DNA of 64,000 bases from Apiosordaria backusii (Eukaryota; Ascomycota; Sordariomycetes; Sordariales; Lasiosphaeriaceae): contig JAUKTV010000013.1 in assembly GCA_030549205.1 (NCBI GenBank), positions 434,001 to 498,000 on the forward strand. The letters are read 5' to 3'. Made by a program: the position numbers and the translations under genes. Below the pieces are notes generated by a model, which worked only from the letters and a program-made list of their open reading frames with translations, did no database searches and was not told the DNA's origin. Below, piece after piece: positions 12,309 through 23,322 of the stretch; positions within the stretch are counted from its first letter, which is position 1; each line of letters opens with the position of its first letter.

Positions 12309-14990
12309 GGTTGAGAGATATATGGACTCTCTTGTAAATTAGTGTCGCTGCTGGTGAAGGTGAAAAGGAAAAGTCGACGATATCAGGCCTCGGAGGTGAT
12401 GCGGTGATGCACTCGGTGCAGTCGAATTCGAGGGGCGGCGGAAGGATGCGGGAACAGGGTTGCAGCGAGCAAGCGGAGCAGAAGAGCGACAAGAATTGCC
12501 CTGCAACGGCTGGTCAGGTTCGGCTGGCAGCTGTGTTTTGACGTAGTTCGGATCACGGATTATGGGCAATTCTCGATTGAGAAAAGCAGAAACGGCTGCG
12601 CAGAGTAAAATCAGAAAATGTTTTGACACAGGGCCGGAACGCTTTGGTGCCGGGAAAGGAGGTGTGGGAGTTGAATTCGGGCGCGCGATGGGGGAGTTGG
12701 GACGTTGGGACGCTGGCGGTCCAGGACAGACGAGTCGAGATAAAGAGCCAGCGGCACTGTGTGGGAGCCTTCGGCAAGGTACTGTCCGCTACAACAGCAC
12801 AGCTTCCAAGGTTCCCCTGCGCTGTCGTTTGACTGGCTGGCTCAACATGCAGAACACGGGTCCACCATCATCGCCCCGGCGTACCATCGTCTTGGCGGCA
12901 CATGTCCTGTTTGGGCGGGTCGAACTTCCATTGGGAATGGGCCCTGGCACTGGCCGCACAGGAGAAGGAGTTTTTCCTCTGACACTTTCGGCGTCAACCG
13001 CTTCACCAGGCGAGGCGTGTGAGGGGCAAGCTCCAGAAGCCGGCGTGACGATCACAGGACCGAGCACGACTCCGTTCCGAGACGCGATTCGCCTCCAAGG
13101 CAAGAGTGTGCCGACTGGATCCCCGCCCTCTACGCCTCCAAGGTGTGCGTACCTCTGGGAATCTGCTGTGCTGTTTCGGCGCTGAATTTGTGCGATGCAA
13201 GGGAGTGGGCTGGATGGGATCTGGTGATAGGATGGGACGGGATAGTGGACGACATACCTGTTGCTGCCGCGGTTGGATAGTAGCTCAGGAGCTTTTGCCT
13301 TATCGGATCGCTGTTCCCCAGGTATAGCGATGCTCCTAAGGTGAAGGTGGTGAGTATCGAAGTAGCCGCACTGTGTCGCAATTCGGTGTAGCTAAGCAAG
13401 GGAGGATATCCGTGCAGCGTTTTTTTCGATGCTCCGAAACGTCTTGCAATGCGTGCTTGCGGGCCGTGCAAGCTTGCGATGACTTGGCAGGAATTATCTT
13501 GCTTCAATGGGTGGATGATGGAAAATCAACCAGAGTTCGTTCTTCCAAGAACAAAACGCCAGGAAGCGGCCCAACACGGCTGGTTTTATTCAACAGAGGT
13601 CTAGATAGGATGCCATCATGAGTGTAAGCGACCAAACTGGAAGGCAGCTTTACCAGGCCTCGCCCACCACGACGTTGTTGCACCGCACAGCAATCCGTCT
13701 CGAGCGGCACGGTGACCATCCTCGAACCTGCCCGGTCTCTGATCACCCGGCCGCCGTCCATGATACAACAGTACATAGCCGTCGTATTGGGGCTAGGACA
13801 GTTGCTTCCACAACGTCGAGCACCATCGGATTTTACTGCTCGCCCTTGTATCCCGCTCCTCGTATGCACAAGAAAGGTGCACGAGAGTGGGGTATGCTCA
13901 ATATACCAACAGCCATCCAGACAATGTACCGTGCGCACTGTATACCAATGTTTCCTTGGAGGGAACTGCAAAGTCTCAACGGCCATGGACCGAGATGGCG
14001 GGTCCGTGGTCAACTGATCGACAGAATTGCGAGCATACCTAAGTTTCCACGTTACCCCCATGGGGTTCCATCATCCAAGAGAGCTATGTCGGCGGGCACA
14101 CACGTGTTGACAAAGTTGGGCCATTATCCCAGGTGATGGCGCGAGCACTGCGGGTGAACAACAAGGCGAGCCGGGATCTGGACTTCAGGCACTGGTGCAT
14201 CTTGACGCATGTCTGTAACGGAGGCTTTGGAAAACCGACGAAGGGTTAGACTTGTCCAGGGCAAAGCAAGGGAGGAGGGCCAAGCGTCGGACCTATGGCG
14301 GAAACACTGCTCTCCTGATTCGTCTGGTTATGTTCGTTTCTGTGACAATCCCTGAACAAACGCCGCTGGATGGGCCAAAGCGATGGGCACCATCGACTGT
14401 GCTCTCAGTCGGAAAATCTGATGGGTCTCTGTCAGGGCCATCTGTGGGCAAAACGACCATGGTGGCCGATGCTGACCAACATATATATCTTGAACTTATA
14501 GCTGTTGAAGCGCCTTGCCAACGGCGGCGAAGCCATCCCGGGCCGCAGCTGGCTAACGTGACGCGGCGACCGGTCAGGACCAGGTAGAAGAACAAGTCAG
14601 ATGAGGCACTACCAATGGGAAGAAAAGTCGATGAGCCTCATCCACCAGAAGTCGGATTTGGATGTTGACTCTTTGGGATGTTGCTGTGAATGTTGACTTG
14701 AGTGTGGCGTGGGGTTGAAGCTTGGCACCAAGTTGGTGGTTAAAAGTGGATCTGCTAAATGCTTATCGGTCGCTTATCGAGTCCCCACTCCAAGCTTGTG
14801 GGGTGAAGTTCGGCGCGTCATTCAGGAACAGCTTTCGCAACTACACGCGTCGACAATGTAATTGCAACTGACCAGATGGAGTAAGCGAAAAGCGCCAGAA
14901 TCAGGACGATAGTCCGCATTTGAGTCAATAATCATACCAATCAAGCCTTTCCTCCTCTTTCCCGTTCGCCCACCAAAGTCAACATCCGCC
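12309..14990. other. 2.7-kb intergenic region with no recognised gene
   Basis: Between the divergent starts of the Rac gene (minus) and the CENP-T gene (plus). Base composition is ordinary, not RIP-like. The longest open frames, about 207 codons at 12562-13185 on plus and 185 codons at 13504-14061 on minus, have no recognisable motif and overlap other frames as chance ORFs do in GC-rich DNA. It should hold two promoters and leaders; an unrecognised fast-evolving gene cannot be excluded. Confidence 0.4.
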
Positions 14991-16728
14991 ATGGCCCGCG
15001 AAAGTCGTCCACTGGACGCAACACCGAGGGCCGCAACCGCAGAGCCAATATCCAACTTCCGCCGCTCCCTAATCCAAACCCCCGGCAGCCAGCGACGTCT
15101 CCAAGGCCTCTCCGCCTCCGGAAGAAAAATCGCCCCCCCGACCGCAACCCCCCATGCCCGCGCCGCGTTCCGAACCATCGACTCCCGCCGGGCAGCCATC
15201 TTCACCCCCCACCGCGCCCGCCGGAAATCAGTGCGCGAAGCCCGGGACTCCCCCCGGGACTTGCTCCTCGGCCTCGGGAAGGTCCTCGCCAAGAAGACGG
15301 AGCCGATAGTAACGTCCTCCTCCTCCCCTGGCGACACCCCCAACAACAACCGCTCCGACGATGACGACTCCCACGAGACCACTCTCGGGCCATTGCACAT
15401 GAGCTACGATGACGACGACGAAGCAGACCTGCCCAAGAGGCCGCGGCTGTCACTGCCGATCGACAGGGAAGACGAGAGCGGTAGCGACGACCTTGTCCCC
15501 CATCGCTCGGTGCTGTTGGAGAATGAGGACAATTACACCATGCAGTCGGTTGAGATGCCGAGGAGGGCGTATAGCGAGGGGCCTGGGGGCAGACTGTCAA
15601 TGAATAGCACAAGGATGAGCGACTTCTTCAATACGAATGACATGCTTCATAGCGAAGATTTTGGGAGAGAATCTGGGATGTTTCCGCCAATTAACGTCAT
15701 GGAGGAGGAGGGTACCTTCACTATGGCGGATATATTGTCTCCTGAAAGGTAAGATATATTCTTTCTTTACTGACCTGGTTTTCTGGACAAAAGTCTAACG
15801 AGATTATATCACAGACTGGAATCAGACACCGGACGCCGAGACACCGGCCGGGAAAGCGATTTCGGCATTCATGTCCCAGTCGATCTAGACGACCAAACCT
15901 CCTTCGTAATCGCCCCTGAAGTACAATCCTCACCCGTCCGCCAACCCGACGACCTCGACGAGCCTGTCTACAATGACTTCGCTCTCATGGAAGACCAAAG
16001 AAGCGACAGTGACGACGGCGCCATGGACCACGGGCTCGACGACTTTGGAGACATTGGCGAGTTACCAGACATGGAAGATGAAGACCCAGACAATGCCGCA
16101 AATGAAACAACAACCCATGTTGATATCGGCAACCGGACAGAAACAGAAGTTCTGACCCACGCTCAAAGAGCTGAACTACGCGCCGCCGCCGCTGCGAGAA
16201 AGAAGCGCATCAACATCTCCAAGCACGGGATACAGTACCCTTCCCTCCCGCCAGCGGTGGTAAAACGGCTCGCCCAGAACTTTGCCAAGACGAGCGGAGC
16301 CAAGGGGAAGATCACCCCAGACGCGATGAACGCCATCATGCAGGCTTCTGAGTGGTTTTTTGAACAGCTGGGGGAGGATCTCGAAGCGTATTCCAAGCAT
16401 GCTGGACGGAATACTATCAATGAGAGTGATGTCATCACCTTGATGAGAAGGTACGTTTGTTTTTTATTATCGTACAATCTACGTGACTGGGTATCTTTAT
16501 GTATATCATGTTTTTTTTGTACATGTGTTTCTTTGCTGATAAGGTTTCTCTTCCAGACAACGTCAAGTCAACTCACTGACTACGCCTTTTGCTCTGGCAT
16601 CACGCCACTTGCCTCGAGAGCTGTTGCAGGATCTTCGTATGCCACCGCCCGTACTCTCCAAGAAACGCCGCAAGGCGGGTGAAGGGGCGGTCCCAGCAAC
16701 AGCCGAGGAAGATGAATCCGTGACATGA
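14991..16728 (+). CDS. Kinetochore histone-fold protein CENP-T
   Basis: Three exons (14991-15748, 15815-16450, 16557-16728) encode 521 residues. The N-terminal two thirds are disordered, with basic patches (many FRxxDSRR/TPHRARR segments, SP/TP sites) and later acidic runs; in this family that part binds outer-kinetochore complexes. The histone-fold domain starts near residue 384 with INISKHGIQYPSLPP and continues through the QASEWFFEQLGEDLEAYSKH helix to NESDVITLMRRQRQ. The LPRELLQDLRMP segment after the fold is also typical of the CENP-T family extension. The protein is expected at centromeric chromatin with CENP-W. The last intron splits the R codon before QRQVN; reading straight through it would replace the conserved end with an unrelated tail. 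Confidence 0.93.
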
Positions 16729-16768
16729 GAGCTTATAGGTCAAGCCGGTCTTTGTGAGAATACTGATT

Positions 16769-17962
16769 TTACCAGTTCTTGTTCATGCGAACACGGCGGG
16801 TTATGTCCTTTGGTGGCTTCTTGACTACCAACCAGAACATTATCGACGTGGCCAAGGAAAGGCCATACCTGTTTGATATTGTTAGTTGAGATGCCCATGA
16901 AAGATCTGAGCATACATCGCCGCGCCGCCAACACGGCGGCCGTAACACACCGTCATGGCATCAAAGAAGGTGGAGAAGACATACCAGGTGAAGATGTACT
17001 GCGCATGGTTGTTGCGCAGGTTGACCTCGGCAGGTCGTCCGATGGGAACGCCCTTTTGTTCATACTCCAAAGTAGTGAAGTAGTCGGGGTCTGTACACAC
17101 ACATATCAGAGTTAGCAAAGCCCCTTACGGGCATGCGAGCTGCCAACCAAAATAAACAAAAAGACATACTCATAGTCTGCTCAACCCAAACCGGCTGACT
17201 CCCGGTGAGCTCCGCCATCTGCTTCACATCCGGAAAGTAAAACTCGTTTTTATCTGGCCTGTTGTCCGGGGTGAACATGTTCTTCTTCCACGGCTCCCTC
17301 AGCAGCCCCTCCACCGTAACCTCCCCCCGCGGCAACCCTTCCGGTCTCAACTTTTGATCGGCATGCTTTTTGGATATCCACCCTCTATTCACTAACACCG
17401 TAGCACCAGGATCGCCTTCTCGCTCCAAGGGGGTAACGACAATGTACCCTTGCTCACCGTCGCGCATGCGAGGGCCGATGAGCATCTCCTGGTCGTGGCG
17501 GTAGCGGCCGGTGACGAGGACGCGGCGGAAATCAAAGTCGGAGATGGCGGAGGGGTCGACGCGGGGTGGGAGGGGGAGCGGGGGGCGGACGATGCGGTCT
17601 TCGCACTTGGCGATTAGGTCGGTCTTCCAGGCGAGGCGTTTTACCTGCCAGGTGCCGAGGAAGAAGGCGGTGATGGGGATGATGGCGAGGATGATGAGGC
17701 CGGGGCCGTGGCGCTTGCCTGTGCGGACTAGCTCAGGGGGGTTGTCGACTATGGATTGGAAGGAGGGGTCGTCGGCTGGTTGGTTCCGGCGGGGGTCGGA
17801 GGCTCGGCGGGGAGGGGAGGTGGTGAATCTTCGTGGTGGTGGTGGTGGTGATGATGAGGGGGAGATTCTAGATGAGGGTTGGGGCCATTGTGAGCGGGCA
17901 ATTGGTATCCTTTGGCCTTGGAGAGGCCGTAGGAGGGTGTTGAGTATCCTCCCCGACGTCAT
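16769..17962 (-). CDS. shy1: SURF1/Shy1 cytochrome c oxidase assembly protein
   Basis: Exons 17170-17962, 16985-17090 and 16869's upstream neighbour 16769-16868 (introns 17091-17169 and 16869-16984) give 332 residues. The N terminus is Arg/Ser-rich with no acidic residues, a mitochondrial targeting sequence. TM1 lies at about 87-105 (LIILAIIPITAFFLGTWQ), with the SURF1 signature GTWQ and then WKxxLI. The intermembrane-space domain carries FDFRRVLVTGRY, NRGWI and GRPAEVNLRNNH. TM2 is at about 301-315, followed by the conserved basic KDITRRVRMNKNW end. SURF1 family proteins sit in the inner membrane and help insert heme a into Cox1. The last intron splits the Trp codon before YGLSLATS; without splicing, TM2 would be lost. 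Its stop is 40 bp from the convergent CENP-T stop. Confidence 0.95.
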
Positions 17963-18451
17963 GGTTCCTGCTATGTCCCCTTGTCACAAAAAGGGATTTT
18001 GAGGAAGTGGGATGTTTGTCCAGATTGGGATTTTAGTTTTCCCCGGACAAGAACGGCGGCCCGTTCGCGCGTCATCTGTGCAGTAATTCGGGGAAGCTGA
18101 GGAACCCGTTCTTGTGACGTTGATTGGCTGCCCTGTTGGGGAAGCTGGGAGCCCCGCAGCGTAATCTTGCAGGGGTAGCTGACCCTGTGGCTTGCCGCTG
18201 TCGTGGACAATGTGAACACATGCGCCAGCCATTCCATTCCATCCGTTTTGTAAAGTGAGCCTGCCATCAATTCTGTTAGGAATCGACTCTGGATCTGTGT
18301 TCAAGCTGTGCGGTGAAGGATTTTGCGGTTTACAGTGCCCTATCCTACCGTCTTATACGTCCTCATCTCTAGACCCCTCTCGATTACCAACCGACACGTC
18401 GACACTGTTTGTGCCAAGGGCTACAACATACCGCGGAGATAGCTGTTGACA
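17963..18451. promoter_or_regulatory. Divergent promoter region of shy1 and UBX gene
   Basis: A 489-bp gap between the start codon of the minus-strand SURF1 gene and the ATG of the plus-strand UBX gene; it must supply both promoters. I see no defined element that I can name with confidence. Confidence 0.45.
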
Positions 18452-20205
18452 ATGGCTTTCTTTGAGGGCTCTCTCCAGGAGGGCATTGGTGCGGCTTTGC
18501 AGCAGTCAAAGTCTGTTGTTTGCTTCGTGACAGGTGTGTTATGGGGGTTATTCCAGATTCGGTATCAAGTTGCTGACCATATCCCAGATGAGCAAGACGA
18601 AAGTCAGACATGGGAGAATGAGTATCTCAAGGAAGAAGAGGTGCGTGTGTCTTCAATTGTTGTTGGAAGCACAGGTTCTAATATGATAAACGCCAGATTG
18701 TGGGCTTGTTGCAAGCCACCTCCGTAACACTTCGTTTGGTGGCCGGCTCCCAAGAGGAAGGTTTCCTCGCTCAGTTATACCCGCTGCCAAAGAAACCAAC
18801 ACTAGTGATTATCAAGTAAGCCACAGAATCTTAGCGGTCCTATCTCATGACATAACTGACAAGGTTTTCAGAGACGGACAGCTCAAAGAGTACATTGCTG
18901 CCGGTGTCACCAAGGAACTTTTTCTTGAAAGACTTCAGAAGGCCCTCTCTCCTGTCCTCTCTCCTCCACCGCCTCCACCAACCCAACCTGAAGCCGCTGC
19001 TTCACCAGCCGTTCCAGTAGCAGACCCAGTCATGACCACCCAGCCAGTGATCACCCCCCAACCCGCCACGGCTCCTCAACCAGTTTCTGTTGAAGACTCC
19101 AACCCGAGCAGCTCCGGGCAAACAACCCCGCCATCCTCAAATGAACAATCTCATGCCCAGTCCATGGCAGCTCAAACAGCCACCAGGATAGAACGCATGA
19201 AAAAAGCAGAAGCAGAAGCCAAAAAGCGTCGCGAAGAAGAAGCCAAGCGCCGCCGCGAAGAAAAAGGCAAAGCCAACGAAGACCCTACCAAACCCGCCAC
19301 CGCCCACAGCCAATACGCGGAAACCCTCAAGAAGAAGCAAAAAGAAGCCCGCGAAGAACGCCAACGCATCCTCAAACAAATCGAAGACGACAAAGCCGAG
19401 CGGAAAGCCCGCCAGGAAGCCCTCGAAGCCGAGCGTAAAGCTACCACGGAGGCTTCCACTGCCCCTTTTGCCCCTGCCAGCCAAGTCTTCCCTCGAACAG
19501 GGAAGCTATCCTCCCATGCCTCAATTCAGGTCAGGCTGTTCGACGGCTCTACCCTCCGCAGCCGGTTCTCCAGCACTAACACGTTGAAAGACGTTCGGCA
19601 ATGGGTCACTGACAATCGAAAAGACGGCAAAAAGCCCTTCAACTTCAAGATCCTTCTCACCCCACTACCAAGCAAGACTGTCGATGTTACAGAAGAGGAG
19701 AAAACGTTGCAAGAACTAGAACTCACCCCCTCAGCGACGCTAATCTTGCTCCCAGTGCCAAAACATTCCTCAGCTTACTCACGCAGCAGCGGCGGATCCT
19801 CTGCCTCCTCGACCAACTCTGTTAGGGAGCAAGGAAGCCTCTTCCAGCGTGTCATCGCTTTTATTGTTGTCTTCTACACGATGATCGGCGCTTTCTTCAC
19901 AACGCTGTTCGGCACTTCTAGTCCGCCGGCTGGGCAGGAAGCGGATGATGGGGATGAGACGCCGCGGCAGCGAAGCCCGACTCGTGGAGGGGGGCAACAG
20001 CAGCAGCAGCAACAGCAACAAACACAGGGGACAGGTGACCGCCGAATAGGGGGACTGGAGAGCTTGAGGAGGAGGAATGAGCAGCAGTTTTATAATGGGA
20101 ATTCGGTAAGTCCATTATCGCAGATACAGTCACTGAGTGATGGGTCCAACTAACAGAACACGCGCGTAGACAAACTTTCAGCCGAGACCGGATGATGAAG
20201 AATGA
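18452..20205 (+). CDS. Membrane-anchored UBX-domain protein (UBXN4/erasin-like)
   Basis: Five exons (18452-18533, 18588-18640, 18697-18815, 18872-20105, 20170-20205) encode 507 residues. The N terminus (about 1-110) is a thioredoxin-like UAS-type domain with LRLVAGSQEEGFLAQLYP and VIIKDGQ. A Pro/Thr-rich linker and a long Lys/Arg/Glu coiled coil follow (about 165-265). The UBX domain at about 300-380 contains SIQVRLFDGSTLRSRF and ends TLILLPV; UBX domains bind Cdc48/p97. A hydrophobic segment (about 411-432) sits near the C terminus. This order matches UBXN4/erasin-like proteins that recruit Cdc48 to the ER for protein degradation. The last exon adds only NFQPRPDDEE-type residues; without that splice the protein ends at 20153 with an unrelated tail. 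Confidence 0.88.
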
Positions 20206-20629
20206 AAGTCTCCCCTTTTTTTGTCTTTATATAATTATAATTTGATTTATGGTGTTCAGTGAGGAGAGGAGAGGATTTAGGTAGTTCGTCAGGTAAACGA
20301 ATGGAGATTGTTTAATGTTTTGGTTATCCTCAACTTCCAAAAAATGCGCAAAGCCAGTCCCAGGGGTATTATTTCTCTCTTAAAGACAGGCTTATTTTGC
20401 GCCAGACCGAGTGTGTTTTTGTTTTGTTTGTATTGTACAATGAGCTGTCGGAGTAGCATGATATTCAGAAGATGCAGTCGGAACGAATCTTGTCTCTACT
20501 CCCATCTCACTAGACCGTCACCACATTTCCCTAACACCCCTCCCATCTCCCTTCAAAGCTTCAACGATTGTGATTATTCAACCATCAAACCCCTCACCCA
20601 TCCCTCCTCACAGTCCTAGATAGACTTGT
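20206..20629. other. Convergent 3' flanks
   Basis: Separates the plus-strand UBX gene from the minus-strand mix17-like gene. It is T-rich at the start and C-rich at the end; no gene seen. Confidence 0.4.
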
Positions 20630-21159
20630 CTAGTACTGCGAAGCAGCCTGCTGACAAGCCTTCAACTGCTCCAAATACCACCCGCAAATCTGCATATTCC
20701 CCGAGTTGTCGTCCATGCACTTGGTGAACTGCTGCGTAGCGCCCGAGCAGTTGTTGCCCCAGGTCTGGTTGTTTTGGGGAGCAGCGGCGGCGGCGGCGTT
20801 GGCTTGGTCGACGGGGTCGGCGGCAGCGGAGGAACCGCCGCCGAAGAGGGAGGAGATGCCGTGGCCGATGGAGGAGCCGATGGCGACACCACTATCACTC
20901 AACATTAGCATCATCTCTGGTATGAAAAAAGGGAGGGAAGGGAAAGGACATACGCAGCAGTAGAAGCCATCTGCGCCATCAACCCAGGGCTCTGGGAAGT
21001 ACCGGCTCCAGCGCCAGCGGTGGGAGCAGCACCAGTCGGGGGAGCGGCGTAGGTGGTTGCTGGGCGGGTTTGCTGCTGGCGGGTTGGGGTGGGCGCGGAG
21101 CGGGCGGGGACGGTAGGGCGAGCCGGGGCACGGGCGGGACCGCGGGATTGGCGAGGCAT
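20630..21159 (-). CDS. mix17: Mix17/CHCHD2-10-type twin CX9C mitochondrial protein
   Basis: Exons 20954-21159 and 20630-20891, joined over a 62-bp intron (GTATGT donor), give 155 residues. The N terminus (PRQSRGPARAPARP) is basic and Pro/Ala-rich. A glycine-rich hydrophobic middle spans the splice site (MASTAAGVAIGSSIGHGISSLF in outline). The C-terminal CHCH fold has a perfect twin CX9C pattern: C-SGATQQFTK-C and C-GWYLEQLKA-C. This is the layout of yeast Mix17 and human CHCHD2/CHCHD10, intermembrane-space proteins imported by the Mia40 disulfide relay and linked to respiratory-chain and cristae function. Failure to splice would truncate the protein before the Cys pairs. Confidence 0.95.
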
Positions 21160-21906
21160 TTTGATTTTGTTTTGGGGGGTGGTCGGGGGGTGATTAATGA
21201 GTGAATGTGTGGTGTTGTGGTGGTGAGGTTGAGGTTGAGGTTGAGGTGTTGTTTGTCAAACTCCGGGAAAAGAAATAGCGGTTGTTCGGATCAGAGGTGT
21301 TTTTGCCGGTATAAACTCCAGTATGCTCAGCAGGCCACGAGGACGGTAGGGGATTTTGCCATTGGCCACTCAGAGGCTGCGCTTGGGTCTAGAAGCCAAT
21401 AGAATGTTGAGGATTTTCTGGACCCTGCCGGTGGCGGGGGTAGAGGGAAAGCCGAGGGTTAGGGTTTAACTTTCGTCACAGGTACGACACTACCATGATA
21501 GGCATGGAAGAGGGAGGTATGAATGAGCTAGAATGTACTGGTCTTGTTTGAGGACCTGAAATGTAAACTATGGTTCCCTTATTCCTATCCAGTCCCGCCC
21601 AAAAAGAAAAATCTCCAAAGCTTCATTCCCTGACCAAATATCGGGATGGAGCGCACAGCTGACCCAATCTTCTTGGGTTGCCGCTGGGTATCTAGTATTG
21701 TGGAGTGTAACTTGAGCAGCGTAAGACTCAAGAAATTGCCTCACTATGCCTCATGACTCCCATTTCTTGGTGGAACTCAAGCTGAGGCTGTGTCATCTCA
21801 TTCTCCTCGCTCATGGTCCACGGCGGAAAGGGCTGGGAGGCAACCTCCAAAATCTTGTCCACTTGGACTTCTGATTTATGTTGATGGCCAGCAGTTCAGC
21901 ATCACT
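21160..21906. other. Intergenic region, no gene seen
   Basis: Holds the promoter of the minus-strand mix17-like gene and the 3' flank of the minus-strand Lrp1 gene. A short GTTGAGGTTGAGG repeat sits near 21226-21250. No coding frame was recognised. Confidence 0.4.
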
Positions 21907-22573
21907 TCATTTCTTCTTCTTTGACCCATCACGCTTTGGTCTTTTTGGAAGCTTGTCGCCAGCTTCTTCTGAGCGAGCCTCTGGTGTCGGGTCCTCTGCC
22001 GGCCGCTTCTTCTCAACAGCAGCTGCGGCCGCCTTAGCTTCGGCTTTCGCTTTCTCTCTAGCGATCAGCTCCGTCAATTTGTTCTTAATGTCTTTGTTGT
22101 CGGCCTGGGAAATGTGTTAGCAAGATAGCACAGAGTTAAGAGAAAGCGGGCATAAGAAAGCTGGGCGTACCAAGTCATTCCTCACGAAGCGAGCCACCGC
22201 CTCTGTGTTTACCGTGTTTTCACGCTCAGCTGGCGGTGTCTCGAGTTTCTGAATCTTTTCAAAATACTGCTTGACACGGGTCAACTCTGTGAAGACGGGA
22301 TGCTGCTTGGCATCCACTCCGTTTAGGCGCAAAGAAGCTGTAGTTGGTGTCAGTAAGTGGAGCGTGAAACAAGAACTGGGGGGCTGTGGCTTTACAAAAG
22401 ATGAGTGACTCGATCGCATAGCAGACCAACACGTAAAGCTTGGCCTTGTCGAGAAGTGGCATCTTGGACGAGACATCGCCAACATCACCAAGAAGTGGTT
22501 GTAGTACTTCTTGGAGTGTGTTGAGATCCACGTCCAGTTTCTCCAACTGAGGTGTCACGTCGCTAACGTCCAT
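21907..22573 (-). CDS. lrp1: Exosome cofactor Lrp1/Rrp47 (C1D family)
   Basis: Exons 22396-22573, 22171-22337 and 21907-22104 encode 180 residues. The Sas10/Utp3/C1D domain covers about 1-115, with LLDKAKLYVLVCYAIESLIFSSLRLNG-type helices (read across intron 22338-22395) and HPVFTELTRVKQYFEKI. After a short acidic/alanine linker the tail is lysine-rich (KRPKRDGSKKKK), as in yeast Lrp1, which uses its basic tail to bind RNA and its helical domain to bind Rrp6. The expected role is nuclear: 3' processing of rRNA and snoRNA by the exosome. Both introns are GT-AG; reading the first one through gives an early stop. Confidence 0.92.
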
Positions 22574-23322
22574 CGTGGGTGTAATTTGTGTAGACTGATG
22601 ATGTATTTTTAGATCACCCCCAAAAGAAACACGGATAGAATATTAGATGGATTTGCCGAGGGTAGTATGATGAAATGAAGTCGTCAAAATGAGAGGTACC
22701 ATATGTTTTGGTTTGAAAGGCGTCGTTTGAAAGTGGTCCACAATGCAAAAAAGTCGACAGGGATGTTTCTTCTCGGCCCAAACCGCTGGGAGTTAGCGTG
22801 GGGAAGCCAACGGCGCGCCCTGTATCGCTTATCTTATCGGCGCCTTTGTGCATTCGCAACCGAAACCAGCGTGGGGCGCAGCTCGACAAGCTGCTGGGCG
22901 CCATGCTTCGTCTCATCCAGGGGCCCCAACAGGGCATCCAACGGTTAAGCATGGTCATCTCCATCTGATAAATCCATTCATGAGTGATGATATCATGCCT
23001 CTTCAGGAACCAGCCTTACTTGACAATAGCTCAACACTTCCAATCCACACGAGAATACAACATAATTCCTGTTGACTTTCCATCATTTCAAAGGATACAC
23101 AGGTTATACTTCACGAGTTATTCTTGAACTTCTTTCAACTCAGTCAATCGCTGTTCCACAAGCCGACACTCAACTTCAAAGAACTCAATCTCAAGACTAA
23201 GCTTCCACCACGACGTAATTGGCATCTCAAGTTCGACCTCGCCCGAGCTACTGAATGGTTTTTTAACCACACAAAAACCAATTTCAATAATAATCAACTC
23301 CGGTTAAAGAGACAACAGAAAG
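22574..23322. promoter_or_regulatory. Divergent promoter region of lrp1 and yvc1
   Basis: A 749-bp gap between two divergent start codons. The right part, about 22970-23322, is CA- and T-rich as expected for the yvc1 leader. No named element was identified. Confidence 0.4.

Noticed and set aside
12562..13185. 207-codon open frame on the plus strand
   Set aside because: No motif, no homology recognised, overlaps several other frames of similar length in GC-rich DNA, and lacks intron or leader signals.
13504..14061. 185-codon open frame on the minus strand
   Set aside because: Unrecognised and overlapped by plus frames of similar length; residue make-up looks random.
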